A stretch of 14,902 bases of DNA from Lutacidiplasma sp049802875 (lineage in GTDB: Archaea; Thermoplasmatota; Thermoplasmata; Lutacidiplasmatales; UBA184), in assembly GCA_049802875.1 (NCBI GenBank), contig JBARNH010000049.1, positions 1 through 14,902 of the forward strand. Direction: 5' to 3'. The notes under the pieces are model-generated. The model did not search any database and was not told the origin of the DNA. It saw only the letters and a program-made list of their open reading frames with translations. Positions 1-5,424 of the stretch are shown piece by piece (within the stretch, counting starts at the first letter, position 1; each line of letters begins with the position of its first letter). The translations under genes were made by a program, and so were the position numbers.

Positions 1-17
1 GCGGAACATCCGGACGG

Positions 18-35
18 CTCTGCGTGTACGCAGAG
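18..35. repeat. short hairpin upstream of the tRNA gene
   Basis: CTCTGCGT (18-25) and ACGCAGAG (28-35) form an exact 8-bp inverted repeat around a 2-base centre. It ends 16 bases before the tRNA gene. It could mark the 3' end of an upstream transcript or be a protein-binding site; there is no T-run after it. I see no clear TATA box for the tRNA in the remaining 16 bases. Confidence 0.4.
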
Positions 36-51
36 ATCCACATAGCCCGAA

Positions 52-125
52 GGGCCCGTAGTATAGCTTGGACATCACGGAGGCCTCCGGAGCCTCAAAC
101 CCGGGTTCGAATCCCGGCGGGCCCG
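52..125 (+). tRNA. tRNA-Arg (anticodon CCG)
   Basis: The sequence folds as a tRNA. The acceptor arm pairs GGGCCCG (52-58) with CGGGCCC (118-124), with discriminator G125. The anticodon arm is GAGGC/GCCTC (80-84/92-96) around loop CTCCGGA, giving anticodon CCG at 87-89, which reads the Arg codon CGG. The T arm is CCGGG TTCGAAT CCCGG (101-117) and the variable loop is AAAC. No CCA is encoded, as is usual in archaea. The D arm is weak: only two clear pairs form, with an A-C mismatch next to them. A tyrosine recombinase follows at once on the same strand, so this tRNA is the probable attachment site and its 3' half the probable att core. Confidence 0.92.
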
Positions 126-131
126 TCAAAA

Positions 132-139
132 CAATTAAG
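132..139 (+). promoter_or_regulatory. TATA-like box for the integrase gene
   Basis: CAATTAAG is the only AT-rich octamer between the tRNA and the integrase. Its centre lies about 28 bases before GTG at 164, the usual archaeal distance from TATA box to transcription start. A leaderless integrase mRNA beginning at or near that GTG is inferred. Confidence 0.45.
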
Positions 140-163
140 CCATCCGGAGGCTTAAGGGGACTC

Positions 164-1489
164 GTGGCCGAGTTCACCTTCCGCGAAGGACGGGGAGATC
201 ACTCCCGCATTCGCGAGTCCAAGGAGGTGGTTCGCTGGAACCGCGAGCTCTCCCTCCGTTCCAAACTTACCGCCGATGGCTACGTGCGCCGGCTGGGTCT
301 GTTCTGCGACGTCTCTGGGGTCTCTCCCAGCGAGCTGGTTCGCCGAGCCCGTGCGCGGCCTGAGTCGGTGCGACGACTCCTCTCCGACTATGCCGTCGCC
401 CAACAGGAGCGGGGTCGAAGCCCCGCCTACATCCGGAAGGTGCTCTTCGCTCTCCGCTCGTGGCTCGACCACAACGGGGTTGAGTTCAATCGCCTGCCAA
501 AGGTAGGAGGCCGGGACGGCGTCACCATCGAGAACGAGCGAGTCCCCTCGGCCGAGGACCTACGTAGGCTCTTGGCCATACTCTCCGCCCGCGGAAGAGT
601 GTGCGCTCTCCTCATGGCTCAGAGCGGGGTCCGGCCTGGCGTACTGGGCTCGATCGACGCCGCCGACGGGCTCAAGCTGGGCGATCTCCCGGAGCTCGAC
701 CTCGGCCATCTCGCGTTCCAGCGAGTCCCGTTCGTCATCCGGGTTCGGTCGACCCGGGACAAGATCGGAAAGGGCTACCTGACGTACGGAGGACCAGAAC
801 TCGCAGAGGCCCTGCTCGCATGTCTTCACGAGAGGGTCGTCCGCGGCGAGACCCTGACCCCCGACGCCCCGGTTGTTGCGTCCTTGGGCCCCGGAGTCGG
901 GCGGAAGGGAGTCGGTCCCAAGCCGGCCGGTTCCTTCGTCTCGACGAAGAGCATCACGCTGGATCTCCGTGAGGGGATCCACCGCTCGGGACTCGCATTC
1001 CGACCGTACGTGCTTCGCGCCCGATTTGCGACGGCCTGCCTTCTCGGAGAGCAGCACGGTACGGTCACCCGGGACGTACGAGAGTTCTGGCTGGGTCACG
1101 ACCTGGGCTCGGTTCAGAACCGGTACACGCTCGGGAAGCGACTCACCGACGAGACCATCGACGCGATGCGGGCAGCCTACGAGAGGACGCTACCCTTTCT
1201 CTCCGTGCTTCAGGCACCCAAGACCTCGAACGAGGAGGTCTATCGGGTCATCTTGGAGATGGCCGGACTTGACGAGGCAGAAGTCGCCAAGCTCGGTCCC
1301 CTCAACTCCGAAGTCGTGCTGGGTGCGCTCCACAGGGCCAAGGAGGTTTCCGCGGACGCGGACGCACCGGCGGCTCCCGGCCAGCAGAAAGTCGTGGACG
1401 TGACCGCGGCAGAGGCTTGGATTGGAAAGGGGTGGCGATTCGTTGCACCGTTGAACGGAGCGAAAGTGGTCATCCAAGCGCCGGAGTAG
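164..1489 (+). CDS. tyrosine recombinase (integrase), archaeal type
   Basis: This is a DNA breaking-rejoining enzyme that would integrate or excise the element at the adjacent tRNA-Arg. Numbered from GTG164 (441 residues), the likely catalytic set is R157 (SGVRPG), a lysine at 200 or 203 (DKIGKG), R285 in YVLR, H312 in LGHD and nucleophile Y321 in NRYT. The usual box II histidine is Tyr282 here, a tolerated change in some family members. Residues before 130 look like the SAM-like DNA-binding domain. About 90 residues follow the catalytic part, ending in a small GW-containing module seen in other archaeal integrases. The frame is open back to a TTG at 68 inside the tRNA, but that stretch would be tRNA sequence. 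GTG164 is preferred: it lies ~28 bases after a TATA-like box and has GGAGG at 146-150. The gene is intact, not split by integration. Confidence 0.9.
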   Translation: MAEFTFREGRGDHSRIRESKEVVRWNRELSLRSKLTADGYVRRLGLFCDVSGVSPSELVRRARARPESVRRLLSDYAVAQQERGRSPAYIRKVLFALRSWLDHNGVEFNRLPKVGGRDGVTIENERVPSAEDLRRLLAILSARGRVCALLMAQSGVRPGVLGSIDAADGLKLGDLPELDLGHLAFQRVPFVIRVRSTRDKIGKGYLTYGGPELAEALLACLHERVVRGETLTPDAPVVASLGPGVGRKGVGPKPAGSFVSTKSITLDLREGIHRSGLAFRPYVLRARFATACLLGEQHGTVTRDVREFWLGHDLGSVQNRYTLGKRLTDETIDAMRAAYERTLPFLSVLQAPKTSNEEVYRVILEMAGLDEAEVAKLGPLNSEVVLGALHRAKEVSADADAPAAPGQQKVVDVTAAEAWIGKGWRFVAPLNGAKVVIQAPE

Positions 1490-1502
1490 GGCCCCTCTCT
1501 GA

Positions 1503-1524
1503 GACCGAATGGGACACTTCGGTC
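1503..1524 (+). terminator. hairpin after the integrase
   Basis: GACCGAA (1503-1509) pairs exactly with TTCGGTC (1518-1524) around an 8-base loop, 13 bases after the integrase stop codon. There is no T-tract, so its role as a terminator rather than an mRNA 3'-end stabiliser or binding site is only inferred from position. Confidence 0.35.
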
Positions 1525-1604
1525 CTCCACTCAAGGAACGGTCGGACGAGCCACCCCCGACGAACGGCGGGCGGCGGACGGCGCCAAGACGACGCGCGCT
1601 CTCT

Positions 1605-1618
1605 CTCGCGCGCGCGAG
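1605..1618. repeat. GC-only 14-bp palindrome
   Basis: CTCGCGCGCGCGAG is a perfect palindrome in the non-coding stretch after the integrase. A similar GC-alternating tract with hairpin potential lies at about 11431-11456. In a GC-rich genome such tracts arise easily, so function is doubtful. Apart from this and the hairpin at 1503-1524, I see nothing supported between 1525 and 1787. Confidence 0.25.
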
Positions 1619-1787
1619 CGTGCCAAGATTCCGGCGGATCAGCGTCCACGAGGAGGGGGATCGATTGGAGGGACCGAATGGCGGGCTTGATCCCCGTGTC
1701 CGGGGCCTCGAATGCGATGTCGAGCGACGGCGGGAACGCGTGCGACCCCGCCTTACGAGGAACTCACGAAGGCGATTGTCCGGTTGA

Positions 1788-2042
1788 TTACATTCGATCC
1801 CGCTGCGAAGCCAAGCGCCTGGCCCGAAAGCAGGACACTCGGCCGGGGACGAAAACGTTCCGGAACGGGTCGTTTCCCTCTGTGTGTGCGCGTCCTGTGG
1901 GTCTTCCTGGAGTCCAAGGAGCAGTGCCGGGGGAAGATGTCCCAAATGCGGCTCATATGATCGTCGACGGACGTCGACTGGGCAGACTCGACGACCCGCA
2001 TGCGTCGTGACCGAACCCCACCCCCTCTTCCAGCGAGTCTGA
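1788..2042 (+). pseudogene. remnant of a zinc-ribbon protein
   Basis: A frame open from after the TGA at 1785 to the TGA at 2040 encodes a textbook zinc ribbon: Cys codons at 1887 and 1896 (CASCG) and at 1938 and 1947 (CPKCGS), 13 residues apart, with the usual W-S-P-R after the first knuckle. The frame has no ATG, GTG or TTG before the ribbon, so it is not an intact gene. Bases about 1793-1910 align by eye, at roughly 70-75% identity, with the minus strand at about 11571-11696. The alignment needs single-base gaps near 1840-1850 and in the TG repeat at 1881-1888, so at least one copy has frameshifts. The most likely reading is the decayed C-terminal end of a gene with a DNA- or RNA-binding zinc ribbon. 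Its function cannot be told. Confidence 0.5.
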
Positions 2043-2182
2043 TGGTGACAGAGACCGTCAGGGTGTGATCGAACGGCTACGTTCGAGGACGGGCCGGTAA
2101 TTGCGAATGATGAGTTGTCGCAAACCAACGATCGCCGAATTCGGGAGTGAGGCGACCCGCTTCGAGGTGGAGTGGGCATTAG

Positions 2183-2347
2183 GTTAAGTGGACGCCAGGG
2201 GGAGGAGCAATACCTCGAACCGACCCGTTCAAGGGGAGTGCGACTGAAGAGGCGGCGCGGCTCGGAGTGAGCAGGAGGACTGTGCTCAACTGGAGGCAGC
2301 GCTCCCGCCGGAGGTCGACTGGTGGCTCAGCCGAAGTACTACCTTGA
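2183..2347 (+). pseudogene. tail fragment of a second RNase HI-HTH gene
   Basis: This frame begins right after an in-frame TAG (2180-2182) and has no proper start. It starts VKWTPGGG, which resembles the EARWTP segment before the last RNase HI motif in the intact neighbour. After a shortened spacer it runs into an HTH segment, EEAARLGVSRRTVLNW, ending at TGA 2345-2347. The same HTH, with core RLGVSxRTVxN, lies just downstream of the intact RNase HI gene in another frame. The fragment overlaps the first 26 bases of that gene, so the intact gene starts inside the relic of its paralogue. Inference: a tandem duplication in which the upstream copy lost everything except its C-terminus. Confidence 0.5.
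2251..2313 (+). repeat. direct repeat, HTH copy 1
   Basis: This segment encodes the HTH of the upstream relic. It matches 2793-2855 at DNA level by eye at roughly three bases in four, including GGCTCGG, GTGAG and AGGAC blocks. The two copies are about 540 bases apart in the same orientation and bracket the RNase HI gene. Confidence 0.5.
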
Positions 2348-2816
2348 GACCGATGGATCGGTTCGTCCGGGTGAGCGCCGGAGGTCCGGTAGCAGTCCTT
2401 CAGTCGGCGGGGCAGGTGTAGTCCTCTGGGACCCAGAACTCCGAATGGTCCTGGCTGAGTCCGTTCCTCTCGGACCCGTCAGCTGCGGCCCCGAGGCTGA
2501 GTTGCGAGCGGTCCTCGTGGGGCTCCGACGCGCCAAGGAGCGGAATGTCCAGCGCCTACGAATTCGATCCGACTGCCTATCCGTTGTCCGTCACCTCTCC
2601 GGGGACGAAGAACTCGATACAGGTTGGGCTGCACCATTCAAGGAGGAACTCCGCGAACTCCTAGGCTCGTTTGTCTTTGTCGAGGCACGCTGGACTCCTT
2701 CCTCTCATGCCACCGAGCGGCGGTCGGGCGTTCCCACCGCGGACTACCTGGCGAGGCTGGCGATAGGGCTAGGTCCAAGGAACCCGTCACGACCGCGGCA
2801 CAAAGGCTCGGGGTGA
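2322..2816 (+). CDS. ribonuclease HI family protein
   Basis: RNase HI cleaves the RNA strand of RNA-DNA hybrids, with roles in R-loop and primer removal. The 164-residue protein shows the acidic active-site set in order: D11 in ETDGS, E60 in EAELRA at the start of the long helix, D84 in RIRSD, H129 in SSHA, and D141 in TADYLA. The length is normal for a single-domain RNase HI. GTG2322 has GGAGGT about seven bases upstream, which supports the start. The last ~16 residues (after LARLAIG) look non-native. A one-base shift near GGG at 2766-2768 leads instead into an HTH tail ending at 2878, as in the upstream relic. The gene is therefore either a frameshifted RNase HI-HTH protein whose catalytic domain survives, or one that uses frameshifting. 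Confidence 0.82.
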   Translation: MAQPKYYLETDGSVRPGERRRSGSSPSVGGAGVVLWDPELRMVLAESVPLGPVSCGPEAELRAVLVGLRRAKERNVQRLRIRSDCLSVVRHLSGDEELDTGWAAPFKEELRELLGSFVFVEARWTPSSHATERRSGVPTADYLARLAIGLGPRNPSRPRHKGSG

Positions 2817-2878
2817 GTCAGAGGACGGTGTTCAATCTCAGGAGGAGGTCGCGGTCCGCCTCGGAGTCAGCTCGATGA
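2768..2878 (+). pseudogene. HTH tail of RNase HI in a shifted frame
   Basis: Read in the frame one base back from RNase HI, this stretch encodes ARSKEPVTTAAQRLGVSQRT and on to a basic Arg-Ser tail, ending at TGA 2876-2878. The core AAQRLGVSQRTVFN is a MerR/resolvase-like helix-turn-helix. It has no start codon of its own in a sensible place. The relic at 2183-2347 has WTP and the HTH in one frame, so the HTH is probably the original C-terminal domain of this RNase HI family. Confidence 0.5.
2793..2855 (+). repeat. direct repeat, HTH copy 2
   Basis: This is the second copy of the HTH-coding direct repeat described at 2251-2313. Here it overlaps the 3' end of the RNase HI gene in another frame. 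Confidence 0.5.
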
Positions 2879-2962
2879 TTGTGACCCCCACTCTCGAGCC
2901 CCTGTCAAACCCGATCGGAGCAACGGCGCGTTTCCTCAACCTCGAGATCGCGGGCTCCAAAG

Positions 2963-2970
2963 CCTTTAGG
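2963..2970 (+). promoter_or_regulatory. promoter-like box upstream of the HerA-like gene
   Basis: CCTTTAGG is an AT-centred box in the 150-base gap before the HerA-like gene. The ten bases GCCTTTAGGA recur exactly upstream of the PLD-ATPase gene (6333-6342). Transcription would start near 2990, giving a leader of about 55 bases, consistent with the use of a ribosome-binding site by this gene. A nine-codon ORF (ATG2986 to TAG) lies in that leader. Confidence 0.35.
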
Positions 2971-3048
2971 ACAGACCTAGATTGCATGGGACCGGAACTG
3001 GAGGGGACCCACTAGGAGTCGGTCTTAACGAAGGTGGAGGGCAACACC

Positions 3049-4722
3049 TTGAAGCGTTCAGCAGGAACCAGGGCGAGATTGGGCGTGCAGTCTCGCCATG
3101 GAAGAGTCCTGAAGCATGGGCACGGGGATACCGGTAACCTCGTCCTCGGCTGGAGGCTCGACGGCAATGGCGACCCCGAGTACTGGATGTCTCCGGGGGA
3201 GAGACCTAGGCCGGGCGCTCAGTCCGATTCCTCTCTCCTAACCCTTCCTGCGGAGTCTCTTGGATCAAACACGATTATTGTTGCGCAATCGGGCTCGGGA
3301 AAATCATCATTCCTCTCTCGCATTGTAGAAGAACTATTGCTGAGTTCATCAGCTCATTGCCTAATCATCGACCCAAATTCGGACTTTCGCTATTTTCCCG
3401 AGGTTGGAAGCACAGGCGCCTGGACCGCCGTCTCCTACAATCCTACTACGCATTCTGGTAGGCTCCATACCGAGAAGAGCGCCGCCGAATTCAAACGTCG
3501 GTGGTCTAAAATCAAGCATCAAATTACGATATTGACCGGCGGAATCCCCGGTCCTCTTTCGTCTCCGACCATGCGACGGCCGACAGTTGGCTGGCGATAC
3601 CTGCCTCAGGATTTCTTGACCGACGGCCTTGACTCAGTTCACCGAGTCGAGATGCGGCATTGTCACACCTTCTTCAAGAGTCTCGCGGAGATTTACGAGA
3701 CCGGACTCAGACTCAGGAGTCGCGCCTCTGTCGCGGAGGAGGACCATTTGCGAGGGTCGCTGGACATCCTTCGCAAAGTAGAGCCTGTGTTCAGCTCTCT
3801 CGCGGAGGCGCGGAGCGAGAACCGCCTGCACGGGAGCGAAGGCATTTTGCGTCTGATGGAAGAGGAACTCGGCCAGCGGATGCAGTTGCCCGGAGCGCGA
3901 GCCTACTCGGCGGTCCGAACCTCGGCCAATCAAACGGGTTCAAAGGAGGACCTCCAACATCGAAGAGAGGACTTCTACTACCGGAGGATCGCCCGCAATC
4001 TCGAGAAGGCTGCCGTCGCGTTCGGTCACTTCACGGACGTTACCGGTCGCCACTACTTCGGCCTGTTGGAAGACCTGCACGCTGAGGGGATCCTGAGCGA
4101 CAAGCTAGTAGAGCCATCGCCGCGACGGGTCGAAATCCTCGACTTGCCGTCGATCAAGCTGCGCTCAACTCGCAATCTATTGGTTGCGAGCCTCCTCGAC
4201 CTTGCCATCGCCCGAGCCACCGACGAGTGGGAGTCAGCTCGGGCGCAGGTGTATACTGAACCCGACAGCCGCCCCACCCGGCGCCCATTCTTCATCATCC
4301 TCGACGAAGCGCACAACTTCATTCCCGCGGACGATGCCGCCGCCGACTCTTCCCTTAAGCTCGTACGGGATAGGTTCAGGACTATAGCAGCAGAAGGGAG
4401 GAAGCTAGGGTTGTTCTTAATCTTGGCCACGCAGCGACCCGACAAGATAGACAAATTCGTCCTGTCGGAGTGCCAGAATAAAGCCATCATGCGCCTCGAC
4501 AGTGAGGCGTCGCTATCCCTCGTCGCGGATGCTCTTGGAATGCAGGACGCGAAGAATGTCATGAGAAAACGCTGCGTGGGGACGGGTTATCGCGCCCTGC
4601 TAACCGGGCGCTGGACCGACTATGTATCAGTTCCAATTTATCCAGCGCCAAGGAGGACTATGGAAGGAGGTGGTAGTCTTGACACAGGACACTGGGCGCC
4701 ATCAGAACAACAAGACAGCTAA
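3049..4722 (+). CDS. HerA-like hexameric ATPase (DNA translocase family)
   Basis: HerA/FtsK-type ATPases pump double-stranded DNA. In defence loci they partner nucleases or SIR2 proteins. Numbered from TTG3049 (557 residues): Walker A is AQSGSGKS near residues 79-86; Walker B is FFIILDEAH near 414-422; GRKLGLFLILATQRPD follows, with ECQNKAIMRL as the arginine-finger region. These are hallmarks of the HerA branch. Some 330 residues separate Walker A and B, longer than in minimal members, and the N-terminal barrel of canonical HerA is short or missing. TTG3049 is preferred because GGAGG (3036-3040) ends eight bases before it; GTG3034 is possible. Bases of about 3280-3540 are noticeably more AT-rich than the neighbours. 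There is no NurA gene beside it, which argues for defence or element use rather than housekeeping end resection. Its partner nuclease could be DpnI or the PLD protein. Confidence 0.85.
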   Translation: MKRSAGTRARLGVQSRHGRVLKHGHGDTGNLVLGWRLDGNGDPEYWMSPGERPRPGAQSDSSLLTLPAESLGSNTIIVAQSGSGKSSFLSRIVEELLLSSSAHCLIIDPNSDFRYFPEVGSTGAWTAVSYNPTTHSGRLHTEKSAAEFKRRWSKIKHQITILTGGIPGPLSSPTMRRPTVGWRYLPQDFLTDGLDSVHRVEMRHCHTFFKSLAEIYETGLRLRSRASVAEEDHLRGSLDILRKVEPVFSSLAEARSENRLHGSEGILRLMEEELGQRMQLPGARAYSAVRTSANQTGSKEDLQHRREDFYYRRIARNLEKAAVAFGHFTDVTGRHYFGLLEDLHAEGILSDKLVEPSPRRVEILDLPSIKLRSTRNLLVASLLDLAIARATDEWESARAQVYTEPDSRPTRRPFFIILDEAHNFIPADDAAADSSLKLVRDRFRTIAAEGRKLGLFLILATQRPDKIDKFVLSECQNKAIMRLDSEASLSLVADALGMQDAKNVMRKRCVGTGYRALLTGRWTDYVSVPIYPAPRRTMEGGGSLDTGHWAPSEQQDS

Positions 4723-4749
4723 CGCAGCGCATGCGTGTGGGACTGCGGT

Positions 4750-4810
4750 GAGTCTCGGGGCTGGCAACCGTCAACGCCCTCCGGCGGTTGGACAACCCAG
4801 CTGGAGACTC
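4750..4810 (+). other. long imperfect hairpin (possible structured RNA)
   Basis: Three nested stems fold this stretch. GAGTCTC (4750-4756) pairs with GAGACTC (4804-4810). GCTGG (4760-4764) pairs with CCAGC (4797-4801). AACCGTC (4766-4772) pairs with GGCGGTT (4783-4789) through one G-T pair, with a 10-base loop. That gives 19 base pairs in 61 bases, lying between the HerA stop (4722) and a small ORF (4843). It may be a 3'-end stabiliser of the HerA mRNA, a leader element for the small ORF, or a separate ncRNA. Confidence 0.45.
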
Positions 4811-4842
4811 CCCGTACCGACTGGAAGCGGAGGCAGCTTACC

Positions 4843-5010
4843 ATGATGCGAACGAAACGAACAGATGCGCTGGCAATCAACTGCTACCGAGGCGAGGAAG
4901 TCCTAGAGCGGCTGGGTTACCGGAGCGACACCACCGTCGGCCGTCTGTACACGGACTTGCGGGTGGACTCTTGGAACCGGGTGCTCGAGAAAGTGTTCGG
5001 CAGACGGTGA
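4843..5010 (+). CDS. 55-residue protein, possible recombinase C-terminal remnant
   Basis: ATG4843 has GGAGG at 4829-4833 nine bases upstream, so translation is plausible. The product contains EEVLERLGYRSDTTVGRLY, then TDL and a helix ending in FGRR. The pattern LG-aromatic-x-S...TT...YT resembles the C-terminal box of tyrosine recombinases (LGH...TT..YT), with Tyr for the conserved His. If so, it is either a leftover from another integrase or a small DNA-binding protein built from that fold. The upstream catalytic Arg motifs are absent, so it cannot be an active recombinase. It follows the HerA-like gene by 120 bases that hold the hairpin. I do not recognise the gene with certainty. Confidence 0.45.
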   Translation: MMRTKRTDALAINCYRGEEVLERLGYRSDTTVGRLYTDLRVDSWNRVLEKVFGRR

Positions 5011-5033
5011 GCGGGCCTCGTGTGGTTGGCCGC

Positions 5034-5282
5034 CTACGCATGAGGTCGGGGGAGGTCTCCTTCCTTATCACGCTGCGAGGGGTTGAGGTCCATTGGTGGT
5101 CCGGGGTAGAACCTTCCCGGGCGTCGGCGCCTAGCCGAGAGCAAGCCGTAGAGTGCGACCGACCAAGCGACTCCAAGTAATCCTACTGTGACACGCCATC
5201 CGACGCCCCAGAACTGAACTGCAGCTGCACCGAGGATTGCCCAAACCGCGACACAGAGGCTGAGGACGCGGCCCGGCTTCAC
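5034..5282 (-). CDS. small membrane protein with two transmembrane helices
   Basis: The 82-residue product (start GTG5282) begins MKPGR and has two hydrophobic segments, about residues 6-23 and 27-45, joined by a short WGVGW turn. A cluster of arginines (SARRRR) follows the second helix, then a hydrophilic tail of ~33 residues. By the positive-inside tendency the tail would be cytoplasmic. The frame extends to TTG5321, but that would run through the TATA-like box at 5305-5311. That box lies 29 bases before GTG5282, which fits a leaderless transcript from the GTG. It is divergent from the DpnI gene. Small two-helix proteins next to nucleases are sometimes membrane effectors or anchors, but nothing here shows the function. 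Confidence 0.5.
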   Translation of the reverse strand: MKPGRVLSLCVAVWAILGAAAVQFWGVGWRVTVGLLGVAWSVALYGLLSARRRRPGRFYPGPPMDLNPSQRDKEGDLPRPHA

Positions 5283-5304
5283 CTCGGCGTAGTCACTTCG
5301 CTGG

Positions 5305-5311
5305 TTAAATA
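5305..5311 (-). promoter_or_regulatory. TATA box of the membrane-protein gene
   Basis: TATTTAA on the minus strand is the most AT-rich heptamer in the region. Its first base is 29 bases before GTG5282, the standard archaeal geometry for a leaderless transcript. It touches the nested dyad at 5312-5346, so a protein bound there would affect this promoter. Confidence 0.55.
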
Positions 5312-5346
5312 GGGGGTGCAAAATTCATCGAATTGGTATCACCCCC
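5312..5346. promoter_or_regulatory. nested inverted repeat, candidate operator
   Basis: An outer exact repeat, GGGGGTG (5312-5318) and CACCCCC (5340-5346), encloses an inner exact repeat, AATTC (5322-5326) and GAATT (5330-5334). The two centres differ by about one base. The dyad lies between two divergent genes, next to the TATA box of the minus gene and 45 bases before the box of the DpnI gene. A dimeric regulator controlling one or both promoters is the simplest reading. Confidence 0.45.
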
Positions 5347-5390
5347 GGGGAGCGATGGGCTCGAGCCGTTTCGAACCTGACCGGCCTCAG

Positions 5391-5398
5391 TCTAAAGA
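5391..5398 (+). promoter_or_regulatory. promoter-like box of the DpnI-family gene
   Basis: TCTAAAGA lies 34 bases before GTG5425, slightly further than the leaderless spacing seen elsewhere in the window, so a leader of a few bases is expected. No ribosome-binding site is evident. Its core CTAAAG is the reverse complement of the CTTTAG core upstream of the HerA-like and PLD-ATPase genes. Confidence 0.35.
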
Positions 5399-5424
5399 TC
5401 ACTTGTGCTCTAGGTTACAATTCA

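Noticed and set aside
1605..1618. GC palindrome and the similar tract at 11431-11456 as a paired element
   Set aside because: Their positions relative to the zinc-ribbon remnants differ (upstream in one, downstream in the other), and alternating GC tracts are expected in this base composition.
2069..2086. TCGAAC/GTTCGA inverted repeat and the GTCGACG/CGTCGAC repeat at 1963-1978
   Set aside because: They are short dyads in decayed sequence with no promoter or gene boundary beside them, and are not distinguishable from chance.
1190..2179. 329-residue minus-strand open frame over the integrase end and the following gap
   Set aside because: It is antisense to the certain integrase, is arginine-serine rich without domains, and overlaps the zinc-ribbon remnant on the other strand.
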